Origin: Saprospiraceae bacterium
GTDB taxonomy: Bacteria > Bacteroidota > Bacteroidia > Chitinophagales > Saprospiraceae
Assembly (NCBI GenBank): GCA_022841745.1
Contig: JALHQW010000037.1
Location: 29,436 to 77,353, forward strand
Direction: 5' to 3'
Length of the DNA: 47,918 nt
Shown here: piece after piece, positions 39,449 to 47,610 of the stretch
Position numbering within the stretch: the first letter of the stretch is position 1
Layout of the letters: every line of letters begins with the position of its first letter
Made by a program: the position numbers and the translations under genes
Notes under the pieces: generated by a model
Database searches by the model: none
Seen by the model: the letters and a program-made list of their open reading frames with translations, nothing else
Told to the model about the DNA's origin: nothing

Positions 39449-40498
39449 TTAGCCAATCTGCCAGGTGCTGCTTCCGGCAATCAACTTGTCCAAGTCTCCC
39501 TCGCCCATGCTTCCCTTGATAGCGTCCAATTGCTCATGCAACTGCGCCTCGTAGCTGGGCCTTTCCGTCCGGTAAAACACACCAAATGGCCGGGGCAAAG
39601 CATCAGGATTCGCCGAAGGATTATCGAAGAAACGGGCGAGGATGCCAGCCTTAACATGGTCGGTATTGTCATGCACCCAAAGGTCGTCCTTTGTGAAGCC
39701 GCCCGTGTTCAGGTCAACCACTTGTGGGGTGAAACCGTCGAGGCGAACGCCTTTTTCGCCTTCTTTTCCAAAAACAAGCGGCTTGCCTTGCTCCAAAATC
39801 AGCGTAGTATCTGGCTTGGAGTCCTTCTCCGTGAAGACTTCAAATGCCCCGTCGTTGAAGATATTGCAGTTTTGATAGAGCTCAATGAACGAGGTGCCCC
39901 GGTGCGCATCGGCCTGTTGCAGCATGTCCTTCATGTGCTTGGGGTCACGGTCCATCGTGCGGGCCACGAAGGTGGCGTCGCAGCCCAAGGCCAGTGCAAT
40001 AGGGTTCACTGGGTGGTCAATCGAGCCGAAGGGCGTCGAGGGCGTCTTTTTATGTTCCTCCGAGGTAGGGGAGTATTGACCTTTGGTCAGCCCGTAAATC
40101 TGGTTGTTGAACAAGAGGAAGTTCAAATCAAAATTGCGGCGCAACAGGTGCATGAAATGGTTGCCGCCGATAGAAAGCGCATCGCCGTCGCCCGTGATGA
40201 CCCAAACGCTGAGGTTCGGGTTGGCAATCTTCAGCCCCGAAGCAAATGCCGGGGCACGCCCGTGGATGCTGTGCATCCCGTAGGTTTCCATATAATAAGG
40301 GAAGCGGGACGAGCAGCCAATGCCTGACACAAACACCGTCTCATGCGGCAGCTTGCCAAGGTCGGCAAGGGTCGTCTGCACCTGCTTCAGGATGGAGTAA
40401 TCGCCACAGCCGGGGCACCACCGCACGTCTTGGTCGGTGGCGAAGTCCTTGGCTTTTAGTGTGTACGGAATCCCAGATGGGTTGGATTCGATGGCCAT
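39449..40498 (-). CDS. korB: 2-oxoacid:ferredoxin oxidoreductase beta subunit
   Basis: 349 residues. Thiamine-diphosphate subunit of a 2-oxoglutarate (or related) ferredoxin oxidoreductase. Hallmarks: [15 protein letters not shown] at the start, [30 protein letters not shown], and the TPP/Mg site [17 protein letters not shown]...LLFNN. The C-terminal part ([22 protein letters not shown]) is typical of the KorB group. Follows korA with a 134-bp gap that holds an inverted repeat. Works with KorA to make acyl-CoA and reduced ferredoxin in the TCA cycle. Confidence 0.93.
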   Translation of the reverse strand: MAIESNPSGIPYTLKAKDFATDQDVRWCPGCGDYSILKQVQTTLADLGKLPHETVFVSGIGCSSRFPYYMETYGMHSIHGRAPAFASGLKIANPNLSVWVITGDGDALSIGGNHFMHLLRRNFDLNFLLFNNQIYGLTKGQYSPTSEEHKKTPSTPFGSIDHPVNPIALALGCDATFVARTMDRDPKHMKDMLQQADAHRGTSFIELYQNCNIFNDGAFEVFTEKDSKPDTTLILEQGKPLVFGKEGEKGVRLDGFTPQVVDLNTGGFTKDDLWVHDNTDHVKAGILARFFDNPSANPDALPRPFGVFYRTERPSYEAQLHEQLDAIKGSMGEGDLDKLIAGSSTWQIG

Positions 40499-40502
40499 AT
40501 TT

Positions 40503-40646
40503 TTATGCTTGATAAGGGTTGAAAATGGTTGATTTGGGGTTGATAAGGTTTGAAAATGGTTTATGGAAGTTGATTTCAGCTGCCGCCTATCAACCCGTAT
40601 AAACTTTTATCAACCCTTATCAACCCCAAAAATCAACCTTTATCAA
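40503..40646. repeat. imperfect inverted repeat of GGTTGAT/AAGGGTT units
   Basis: Left part CTTGATAAGGGTTGAAAATGG, right part CAACCCTTATCAACCCC pair imperfectly. Units are those of the 39358-39442 element. It occupies the korA-korB intergenic space and overlaps the korA 3' end. Confidence 0.75.
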
Positions 40647-42483
40647 CCAAGTTCAAAATAAACTCAAACAACTCTTCGTGCGCAATCGGCGTGCCCTGTA
40701 TCTTGTTGAACGGCACGGCGGGCAACAGGAACTTGTCCCGGATGATTTTCACCAACTGCCCGTTGTTTATTTCGGGAATCACCACCGTTTTGAAACCACG
40801 CATCATCGCCTCCAAATTGGCGGGGAATGGCCGCAGGTAGCGCAAGTGCGCATGACCTACCTTGTGGCCCATCTCCGTTAGTATGTGGGTCACCGACTCA
40901 CATACCCCGTAGGTACTGCCCCAGCCGAGCAGCAGCACGTCGCCGCTTTCGTGGCCCGATTCTATTTTTTGTTCGGGAATGTAGTTGGCAATCAACTCCA
41001 CCTTGCGCTCACGGGTCTTCACCATGTGCTCGTGGTTGGCGGCGTCATAGCTGATATTGCCCGTCACGTCCTCCTTCTCGATGCCGCCGATGCGGTGCAA
41101 AAGGCCGGGCGTGCCCGGGATGGCCCAAGGCCGGGCCAGTTTTTCGTCCCGCTGGTAGGGCATGAATTGGTTGGCTTCGCCGTTTTGCTTCGCAAATTCG
41201 ACCTTCATTTCTGGCATGTCGGATGCCTTTGGGTAGCGCCAAGGCTCGGCACCATTGGCGATATAGCCGTCGCTGAGCAGCAACACTGGCGTCATGTGTT
41301 GCACGGCAATGCGGCACGCCTCCATCGCCGCTTCGAAGCAATCGGACGGCCTGCTGCAAGAGACGATGGGCAAGGGACATTCTCCATTTCGGCCATACAT
41401 GGCTTGCAAGAGGTCGCTCTGCTCCGTTTTGGTGGGTAGCCCCGTGGAAGGGCCTCCCCGCTGCACGTCAATGACCACGAGCGGCATTTCCAGCATAACG
41501 GCAAGGCCCATCGCCTCGCCCTTGAGCGCAAGGCCTGGGCCGGAAGTGCCCGTCACGCCAAGGTTGCCGCCATAGCTGGCACCTATTGCGGAAGCAACGG
41601 CGGCAATTTCGTCCTCTGCCTGGAAGGTGCGCACCCCGAAATTTTTATGTTTGGAAAGCCCATGCAAAATGCTCGAAGCGGGTGTGATAGGGTAGGAACC
41701 ATAGAAAAGTGGTATCCCCAATTTTTTGGAAGCCACAATGAGGCCGAGCACGATGGCGTCGTTGCCGTTGATGCTTCGGTAGCTGCCTTTTTCCAGTTCT
41801 GCTGGCGCAACGGTGTAACGGTCGCTAGCAAGCTCCATGGTATCGGCGAGGTTGTAGCCTGCTTGCAATGCCTTTATGTTGGCGTCCAGGATGTCCGGTT
41901 TGCTCTTGAACTTGGCATTGAGGAATTTCAGCGTCGTGTCCAAGGAGCGGCTGTAGCGCCAAAGCAGGAAACCCAGCACGAACATGTTCTTGCAGCGATC
42001 CCTTTCCTTGGTGCCAAGCGGCGATTCGCCAATGGACTCACGGGTCATCTTCGTCACCTGAATCTTGAGCACTTCATAGCCTTCCAAGGTGTCATCCTCC
42101 AAGGGGTTCTGCGTCTCCTCGTACTTGGCGAGGCGCAGGTTTTTGGAATCAAAACCATCCTCGCTGAGGATGACCGTGCCGCCTTTTTTCACCATTTTCA
42201 GGTTCGACTTGAGTGCAGCGGCGTTCATGGCCACCAGCACGTCGAAGCGGTCGCCGGGCGTGAAGATGCGCTGGCTGCCAAAGTGCAACTGGAAACCGGA
42301 GACGCCCGCCAAAGTGCCTATCGGGGCACGGATTTCGGCTGGGAAATCGGGGAAAGTGGAAAGGTCACTGCCCGTGAAGGCAGTGTCGTCGGTAAAAAGA
42401 CCGCCCGTGAGCTGCATCCCGTCGCCGGAGTCGCCAGCGAACTTGATGATGACGGACTTTTTTTCTTGCGCTTGAGTGGCCAT
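40633..42483 (-). CDS. korA: 2-oxoacid:ferredoxin oxidoreductase alpha subunit (gamma-alpha fusion)
   Basis: 616 residues. N-terminal gamma domain (~10-185: IKFAGDSGDGMQLTGGLFTDD) fused to the alpha pyrimidine-binding part: GSYPITPASSILHGLSKHK, FQAEDEIAAVASAIGASYGG, TGTSGPGLALKGEAMGLAV and VIDVQRGGPSTGLPTKTEQSDLL, then a C-terminal domain ending NKIQGTPIAHEELFEFI. This fused form is usual for KorA in Bacteroidota. First gene of the korA-korB pair. An imperfect GGTTTCA-type inverted repeat lies 20 nt upstream of its ATG. Confidence 0.94.
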   Translation of the reverse strand: MATQAQEKKSVIIKFAGDSGDGMQLTGGLFTDDTAFTGSDLSTFPDFPAEIRAPIGTLAGVSGFQLHFGSQRIFTPGDRFDVLVAMNAAALKSNLKMVKKGGTVILSEDGFDSKNLRLAKYEETQNPLEDDTLEGYEVLKIQVTKMTRESIGESPLGTKERDRCKNMFVLGFLLWRYSRSLDTTLKFLNAKFKSKPDILDANIKALQAGYNLADTMELASDRYTVAPAELEKGSYRSINGNDAIVLGLIVASKKLGIPLFYGSYPITPASSILHGLSKHKNFGVRTFQAEDEIAAVASAIGASYGGNLGVTGTSGPGLALKGEAMGLAVMLEMPLVVIDVQRGGPSTGLPTKTEQSDLLQAMYGRNGECPLPIVSCSRPSDCFEAAMEACRIAVQHMTPVLLLSDGYIANGAEPWRYPKASDMPEMKVEFAKQNGEANQFMPYQRDEKLARPWAIPGTPGLLHRIGGIEKEDVTGNISYDAANHEHMVKTRERKVELIANYIPEQKIESGHESGDVLLLGWGSTYGVCESVTHILTEMGHKVGHAHLRYLRPFPANLEAMMRGFKTVVIPEINNGQLVKIIRDKFLLPAVPFNKIQGTPIAHEELFEFILNLVDKG

Positions 42484-42503
42484 AAAACCAAGGTGGTATT
42501 ATT

Positions 42504-42559
42504 GGTTTCAGGTTTCAAGTTTCATGGGACACCTGCCCTGAAACTTAAAATTTGAAACC
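42504..42559. repeat. imperfect inverted repeat of GGTTTCA heptamers
   Basis: GGTTTCAGGTTTCAAGTTTCA (42504-42524, here given as three heptamers GGTTTCA, GGTTTCA, AGTTTCA) pairs with TGAAACTTAAAATTTGAAACC-type sequence at 42539-42559, about four mismatches. In the korA leader. Confidence 0.75.
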
Positions 42560-42645
42560 CCGGAATTGCCTTCTGGGCAAAAACGGGCGGAAATTTAGGC
42601 AAGTGAAACGAAAATATTGCGTGATTTTCCGCACAGCGGGAAATA

Positions 42646-42675
42646 AAAAAACCTGTCCAGTAATCCGGACAGGTT
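42646..42675 (-). terminator. terminator of the small membrane protein gene
   Basis: AACCTGTCC and GGACAGGTT form a 9-bp stem (loop AGTAATCC); on the minus strand it is followed by TTTTTTT. Located 108 nt after the stop at 42783. Confidence 0.8.
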
Positions 42676-42782
42676 TCGCAATTTGAAAATTTGTTACCAA
42701 AAAATGTTTTTTGGCCCTCACCGCAAGAAATGAGGGGCCTTGCAATTTGTAATCCTTATTCTTGTTTGAATGGATAATCTCT

Positions 42783-43004
42783 TTAATTGACAGCGTAGGC
42801 ATCCAAGTCGAGCAACCCAGCGATCAGCTGGGAATTGTCCTTTAGCACGTACAACACGATTGCCAAAGCCAACATCAAGGTCGCTTTGATGATACGGCGC
42901 TGGTAGTGCACAGCATCGGCCTTTTCATTGGCAAGCCACTCCGAAAATTCAGGGGAAACGTTGGAAGGATGGTAGGATGTGCTGGTGATAGTGTTTGAAT
43001 GCAT
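42783..43004 (-). CDS. Small single-pass membrane protein
   Basis: 73 residues. Polar N-terminus (MHSNTITSTSYHPSNVSPEF), basic patch HYQRRIIK, then one transmembrane helix ATLMLALAIVLYVL and a short tail. Not recognised. It has its own downstream terminator, which supports a real gene. Between korA and ftcD, divergent from ftcD. Confidence 0.6.
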   Translation of the reverse strand: MHSNTITSTSYHPSNVSPEFSEWLANEKADAVHYQRRIIKATLMLALAIVLYVLKDNSQLIAGLLDLDAYAVN

Positions 43005-43152
43005 CGTTGTTCTAGTTTTGTTTTTTTACCTTGAATTGTAAGCCCAAAACCGTGCCAAAAAATGTGGTTCAGGTATTTTTTTTCGAGGCACACGGAAAAA
43101 AAGAGCATAACTGGCCTGTTTTTCCACAATTTCGGGATCTTGGGAAAACCGC

Positions 43153-43160
43153 TAACTTTG
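43153..43160 (+). promoter_or_regulatory. -7 element of ftcD
   Basis: TAACTTTG, exact TAnnTTTG, 47 nt before the ftcD GTG start and 6 nt before an ATG that opens a 14-codon ORF. Confidence 0.5.
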
Positions 43161-43165
43161 CCGAC

Positions 43166-43210
43166 ATGAAAATCAAGCGCCTTTATATCAACAACTACCA
43201 ACAATCGTGA
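43166..43210 (+). CDS. Possible 14-residue leader peptide of ftcD
   Basis: ATG at 43166 reads MKIKRLYINNYQQS and stops with TGA at 43208-43210, overlapping the GTG start of ftcD (43207) in a GTGA junction. If translated it would couple ribosomes onto ftcD. The ATG lies where transcription from the 43153 element would begin, so it could be leaderless. Chance cannot be excluded for so short an ORF. Confidence 0.3.
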   Translation: MKIKRLYINNYQQS

Positions 43211-44892
43211 ACAATCAACTCATCGAATGCGTCCCCAATTTCTCCGAAGGCCGGGACATGGCCATCATCAAGCAAATCACCGACGAAATCGAAACCGTGG
43301 AGGGCGTAAAGCTCCTTGATGTTGACCCCGGCAAGGCCACCAACCGCACGGTCGTCACCTTCGTGGGCGCACCGGAGCCTGTGATTCAGGCTGCCTATCT
43401 GGCCATTAAAAAAGCGGCGGAGGTCATAGACATGAGCCGCCATAAAGGCGAGCACCCCCGCATGGGCGCCACCGATGTCTGCCCGCTCATCCCCATCGCC
43501 AATATCACGATGGAAGAAACAGCGCAATGGGCGCACCGCCTCGCCGAGCGGGCGGGCGCTGACCTAGGCATACCATTCTATATGTACGAAGCTGCCGCAA
43601 CCTCGCCAGAACGCCGCAACCTCGCCACCATCCGGGCAGGCGAGTATGAGGCATTGCCGGAGAAGCTGAAAAAGCCAGAGTGGAAGCCCGACTACGGCCC
43701 CGCCGCCTTCCATGCGAGGGCGGGCGCAACGGTCATCGGTGCAAGAGACTTCCTCGTGGCCTACAACGTGAACCTGAACACGACCTCCGAGCGCCGAGCC
43801 AACTCTGTGGCCTTCGACGTGCGGGAGCAGGGGCGGGTGCTGCGCAAGGGAGACCCCATTGACGGTGAGATTGTGAAGGACGCAAACGGAGAGCCTGTGA
43901 GAGAAGCAGGTACGTGTAAAGCCGTGAAGGGCATCGGTTGGTACATCCCAGAGTACGGCGTGGCGCAGGTGAGCATGAACCTGACGAACATCAACGTGAC
44001 GCCGCTGCACATCGCCTTCGAGGAGTGCTGCAAGAGCGCTGACCGCCGTGGGATGCGAGTGACTGGCTCGGAACTGGTGGGCCTAGTTCCACTGAAAGTG
44101 ATGACCGATGCGGGGCGCTATTTCCTCCAAAAACAAAAATGGAGCACGGGTGTGTCGGAAGAGGAACTCATCCACATCGCCGTGAAATCGCTGGGCCTGG
44201 ACGAGCTTGCGCCGTTTGACCCCCAGAAAAAAATCATCGAGTACCAGCTGGCCGGTGAGAATTCGGCCCCGCTCATCCACTTAAACCTCCGGGCCTTCGC
44301 CAACGAGACGGCCAAGGACTCGCCCGCCCCCGGCGGTGGCTCCATCTCGGCCTACGTGGGTGCGCTCGGTGCTGCCCTCGGCACGATGGTGGCCAACCTC
44401 AGCGCTGGCAAGCGGGGCTGGGACGAGCGCCTGGAGGAGTTCTCCACGTGGGCGGAAAAGGGCCAAGCCCTAAAAGATAGTTTGCTAAAACTCGTGGACG
44501 AGGACACCGCCGCCTTCAACCAAATCATGGCGGCCTTCAAGCTGCCAAAGGAAACTGCTGAGGATAAAGCCGCCCGCAAGGCCGCCATCCAAGCTGCTAC
44601 GCAATACGCCATCGAAACGCCACTGCGCACGATGGAGTCGGCTTTCGCAGTCTTTGAACTCGCCGAGGCAATGGTGCGGAACGGCAACCCCAACTCCGTG
44701 ACCGACGCTGGCGTGGGTGCGCTCTGCGCCCGTGCCGCCGTGCATGGTGCCTGGATGAACGTGAAGATCAACACGGGCAGTCTCGCCGACAAGGAACTGG
44801 CCGCCAGCTTCCTGCATCGTGCCGCCGCCATTGCGGAGCAAACGGATGAATGGGAGCGGCGGATTGTGGGGATGGTGGAGGAGCGGATGTGA
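43207..44892 (+). CDS. ftcD: Bifunctional glutamate formimidoyltransferase / formimidoyl-THF cyclodeaminase
   Basis: 561 residues, GTG start (MNNQLIECVPNFSEGRD). N-terminal formiminotransferase (1-~325): ECVPNFSEGRD, HRMG-type HKGEHPRMGATDVCPLIP and FMYEAAAT-like region, with catalytic His in the HKGEHPRMG loop. C-terminal cyclodeaminase (~350-561): FANETAKDSPAPGGGSISAYVGALGAALGTMVANLS, the folate-binding glycine motif, and NPNSVTDAGVGALCARAAVHGAWMNV. The fused form resembles animal FTCD. Moves the formimino group of histidine breakdown to tetrahydrofolate and releases ammonia. No hut genes are adjacent. A 14-residue leader ORF overlaps its start. Confidence 0.94.
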   Translation: MNNQLIECVPNFSEGRDMAIIKQITDEIETVEGVKLLDVDPGKATNRTVVTFVGAPEPVIQAAYLAIKKAAEVIDMSRHKGEHPRMGATDVCPLIPIANITMEETAQWAHRLAERAGADLGIPFYMYEAAATSPERRNLATIRAGEYEALPEKLKKPEWKPDYGPAAFHARAGATVIGARDFLVAYNVNLNTTSERRANSVAFDVREQGRVLRKGDPIDGEIVKDANGEPVREAGTCKAVKGIGWYIPEYGVAQVSMNLTNINVTPLHIAFEECCKSADRRGMRVTGSELVGLVPLKVMTDAGRYFLQKQKWSTGVSEEELIHIAVKSLGLDELAPFDPQKKIIEYQLAGENSAPLIHLNLRAFANETAKDSPAPGGGSISAYVGALGAALGTMVANLSAGKRGWDERLEEFSTWAEKGQALKDSLLKLVDEDTAAFNQIMAAFKLPKETAEDKAARKAAIQAATQYAIETPLRTMESAFAVFELAEAMVRNGNPNSVTDAGVGALCARAAVHGAWMNVKINTGSLADKELAASFLHRAAAIAEQTDEWERRIVGMVEERM

Positions 44893-44920
44893 GGGCTTGA
44901 AAAGCCTAAATAGGATAAAC

Positions 44921-44957
44921 GAAAAAAGCCGTCGCTGCATAGTGACGGCTTTTTTTA
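44921..44957 (+). terminator. ftcD terminator
   Basis: AAAAAAGCCGTC and GACGGCTTTTTTT form a stem around a short GC-containing loop and end in a T-run, 30 nt after the ftcD stop. Confidence 0.85.
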
Positions 44958-45030
44958 GCTTAGTGATAATTGGGGCGTTTTGTACGCTGCTTTTTCTGTT
45001 TGAGAAAACGCTAAAGGAAGGTGCACTTGT

Positions 45031-46063
45031 TTAGCCCAAAACCTCCTTCCAAGCATCCTTCACCTCCTTCCCTCCCAAGATGGCCTCCACGATTCCCCAG
45101 CGCCGGTCTATGTCTGGGTTGTTATGCTCACGGGGGGCTTCCTGTGCCAGTTTTAGTGCAGCGAGGGCCATTGCTGGTTTGCCTGAATCGAAGCCGAGAC
45201 AGGCTTTTTGGAGCATGAATAGGTGCCAGTTTTGCGCCCCCAAAACAGTTTTTTTTCTAATGCTTTCGCCAAATTCAATTCTGCCTCTGCATACCGCCCC
45301 AACCTCGTCAAAATTGGCGTCATTCGAAATTGGAGGTTGAACATAGCCCCCTCTGGAAGTACCTGCCCAGTCACCTCGTATGCCATCATCGTTTCTCGAA
45401 GCACCGTTAAAAGTGCAGCTGTTTTTCCCTTCCTTTCATACCATGCAGCCAACGCCGAAAGCCTGAACCGCAGATAAGTAACTGAACCCTCGTTTTTTAT
45501 TGATAAATCAGCTATTTCTCCTTCCAACTCCACCATGTCACGACCGCGCTCAATACCCATGACCACCCTCGCTTGAAGTGCCTTTACCCACAACTCATCC
45601 TCGTACATCTGTGCTGCATCCTTCCTGATTTTCCGATACCGTAACCAGCGCCTCGTATCGATATCCAACCCTCCGAAATGCACCTCCAAAAAACTCGATA
45701 CACCCACCAGCACCTCCATATTGCCTACTTTCTGTGCCTGCCCGACAAGTTCTGTTCCCAGTGTCACAGCAGCCCTTTTCTTACCAACTATCAGCAGCTG
45801 GTTCACCACCTTCCATTTCTCCCAAACCTCCATCCTTGCAGCTATTCCACCAGTTTTGCGTTCCAAAAAAGCCATCCTAACCAAATCATCCTTCAATACC
45901 TTACAAGCCCTATAGAAGCTCCCTTCAGTCCGCCCAGTGCCACCCATTTTTCCAGTGCCTCAGCGCGCCCCAAACCAGCTTTGGCCATCTTCGCCAAGTC
46001 CAGCGAGTAGCCCGAAGTCGGCACGTACGCCGACACTTCCATCAGTTCCCGTAGAGTGTGCAT
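45031..46063 (-). pseudogene. Frameshifted Saprospiria-type hypothetical gene
   Basis: Three minus-strand frames join into one protein of about 344 residues. Frame 1 starts at ATG 46063 (MHTLRELMEVSAYVPTSGYS ... RAEALEKW), frame 2 continues from about 45940 (EGSFYRACKVLKDDLVRMAF to EAELNLAKALEKK near 45250), frame 3 continues from about 45240 (GAQNWHLFMLQKACLGFDSG) to the stop at 45031. Both junctions behave as loss of one base and lie at short homopolymers (A5 near 45950, A8 with GGGG near 45250). Helical, TPR-like in feel. Decay or assembly error are both possible. Function unknown. Confidence 0.7.
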
Positions 46064-46223
46064 ATGTGAAATTGTGCTTTTGTTTGATTATCAATTGGTT
46101 ATAATCCTATTCTTTTCGTGCAAAACTGCTAATTCCTATCCATAAATGTTCACCTATCCCATTTCTCGGCATATTTTTTTCTCAGAAGCGCTTGAAATAT
46201 TTCAATCACCAAACAGATGTGTC

Positions 46224-46337
46224 ATGAAAAAGCAATTCAGCGACTTCCAACACCTCGAAATTACAAACGCAGGTGCCATCAAGGGAGGCGAAGACAAGCC
46301 TATCATCATCATTGATGAACAGGTTCACAAGGGCTAA
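46224..46337 (+). CDS. Putative double-glycine-leader peptide (RiPP/bacteriocin-like precursor)
   Basis: 37 residues from ATG at 46224; an open frame extends upstream to 46146 but the peptide pattern starts here. Sequence pattern: charged leader MKKQFSDFQHLEITNAGAIKGG ending in Gly-Gly (given in two parts: MKKQFSDFQHLE, ITNAGAIKGG), then a short core EDKPIIIIDEQVHKG. Leaders of the form KxFxxFxxLExxNAxxIKGG are typical of Bacteroidota natural-product precursors cut by C39 peptidase transporters. No maturation enzyme or transporter is in the window. A GC-rich hairpin follows directly. Confidence 0.55.
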   Translation: MKKQFSDFQHLEITNAGAIKGGEDKPIIIIDEQVHKG

Positions 46338-46342
46338 CAGAA

Positions 46343-46368
46343 ACGGGGCCGCCGAATGGCGGCCCCGT
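46343..46368 (+). terminator. hairpin after the leader-peptide gene
   Basis: ACGGGGCCGCC and GGCGGCCCCGT form a perfect 11-bp stem with loop GAAT, 6 nt after the stop codon. A T-run is missing, so it may act as a mRNA-stabilising or pausing hairpin. Confidence 0.6.
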
Positions 46369-46385
46369 CCCTAAGTCCTTGTAAT

Positions 46386-46505
46386 TCAAGGCTTTTTGCT
46401 TTTTTTAAGGAGGAAAATCAAGTAGTCAATTGCTTCTTGGAAGAACCGCTCCAACAGCAATTTATCCTTCTCATCGGGTTTTGTGTTCAAGTCTGTACGT
46501 GACAT
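46386..46505 (-). CDS. Small 39-residue hypothetical protein
   Basis: ATG at 46505 to TGA at 46386: acidic/basic N-terminus (MSRTDLNTKPDEKDK), amphipathic LLLERFFQEAIDYLIFLL and a lysine-rich end KKSKKP. It lies 49 nt after the XRE gene on the same strand, so could be its cistron partner. Too short to assign; amphipathic helix with a cationic tail could bind membranes. Confidence 0.45.
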   Translation of the reverse strand: MSRTDLNTKPDEKDKLLLERFFQEAIDYLIFLLKKSKKP

Positions 46506-46553
46506 ATACCATCGTTTTCGTGTGTTCGATGGTACAATTTACAAACAAAACCC

Positions 46554-47069
46554 TTACTTCAACCCGCCCTCATCCAGCAGCGCCGCCAGCCGCCCGATGA
46601 AGGCCTCTTTTTCGGCCTTGAAATCTTTTTCGTCGAGCCCTGCTTCCAGGCGCTCTATCAATTTTGCAACCAGCCCCATCAGTTCCACCTTCCGAACGGC
46701 GTTCGCATCCAGTTCACGGTACATCAAATCCAGGTCACGGACCTTCTCAACCAGTGCCCGCAAGTCCCACAGCTCCCCCGCTTCCGGGTTTGCGATTGGA
46801 GACTGCGCATTCGGCGCCAGCTGCTCCCCATCCCCGCTAATCGGCAGTTTGGGTATCATCCCGCCTGCAAGGTCCTTCCTCACCAAATCATTCACCGAAA
46901 TCCCGCTCATTTCGCTCAACAGCATCAGCGTCTCGATGGCCACGGCATAGTCGCCTACCTCCATCCTCGCATAGTTCGATCGCTTCAGGCCGAACCTCGA
47001 AGCAAATTCTTCCTGGGTGTCACCCCACCGTAGGCGGATAGCCTTCATGTTTTTATGTAAAAATTCCAT
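46554..47069 (-). CDS. XRE-family helix-turn-helix regulator
   Basis: 171 residues. N-terminal HTH (~8-62): IRLRWGDTQEEFASRFGLKRSNYARMEVGDYAVAIETLMLLSEMSGISVNDLV. A linker with Pro/Ala/Asn, then a coiled-coil-like C-terminal region (EKVRDLDLMYRELD ... KLIERLEAGLDEKDFKAEKEAF) suited to dimerisation. ATG at 47069; a second ATG at 47048 is possible. Divergent from the hypothetical gene at 47185, whose promoter it could control. Confidence 0.85.
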   Translation of the reverse strand: MEFLHKNMKAIRLRWGDTQEEFASRFGLKRSNYARMEVGDYAVAIETLMLLSEMSGISVNDLVRKDLAGGMIPKLPISGDGEQLAPNAQSPIANPEAGELWDLRALVEKVRDLDLMYRELDANAVRKVELMGLVAKLIERLEAGLDEKDFKAEKEAFIGRLAALLDEGGLK

Positions 47070-47130
47070 TTTGTAAAACTGTATTTTTTAAAATTTCCAC
47101 TAAGGAAAGAATTTTGCTGCAATTAGTCGC

Positions 47131-47138
47131 TATATTTG
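47131..47138 (+). promoter_or_regulatory. -7 element of the 47185 gene
   Basis: TATATTTG, exact TAnnTTTG, 46 nt before the ATG; TTTTG at 47112-47116 is a possible upstream element with a short 14-nt spacer. Confidence 0.5.
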
Positions 47139-47184
47139 CACAGCATCACACAATTATAGTGATTCAAACTCAAACTGAAGCCTT

Positions 47185-47610
47185 ATGCAAATCGGCATAA
47201 AAAACGCAATACTCATCACTGGTGGCCCGACAGTGTACAAGAACATTCTGGCTTTCACCATTGCCAACGAAATCAGCCCCGACAAAAGCACCTGGCTGCT
47301 GGGGCCCAAGGCTTCCGACCTGAACCTTAGTGACGAAACCAAGGTTGTGGTTGTGGACAGCATCCGAAAAATCGAGGCCATTGAACCCTTCCTCGAACTG
47401 CTGGATAAGGGTCCCTTTTTTATCTTTCTTTCAACGAAAATCGCGCGCCTGCCCGATGAGGAAAAATGGACGAAGCGCCTTGCCCATTTCCATATGACCA
47501 GCTTCTACGATGGCACCTTCTACTTCGACCACGAGAACGGTTCGCTCCCGGCAAAAATAACAGAAACCATCAAGCTTGAAATGGGGAAGCGGCAGGCTGG
47601 GCGGCAATGA
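47185..47610 (+). CDS. Hypothetical protein
   Basis: 141 residues, not recognised. Alternating strands and helices (NAILITGGPTVYKNILAFTIANEI; TKVVVVDSIRKIEAIEPFLELLDKGPFFIFLSTKIARLP) look like an alpha/beta Rossmann- or P-loop-derived fold, but the glycine loop lacks the GK[ST] of Walker A. C-terminal helix basic (KLEMGKRQAGRQ). Divergently transcribed from the XRE gene, so possibly under its control. Confidence 0.7.
   Translation: MQIGIKNAILITGGPTVYKNILAFTIANEISPDKSTWLLGPKASDLNLSDETKVVVVDSIRKIEAIEPFLELLDKGPFFIFLSTKIARLPDEEKWTKRLAHFHMTSFYDGTFYFDHENGSLPAKITETIKLEMGKRQAGRQ

Noticed and set aside
41647-42555. 302-residue plus ORF opposite korA
   Set aside because: Antisense to korA, which has all subunit hallmarks.
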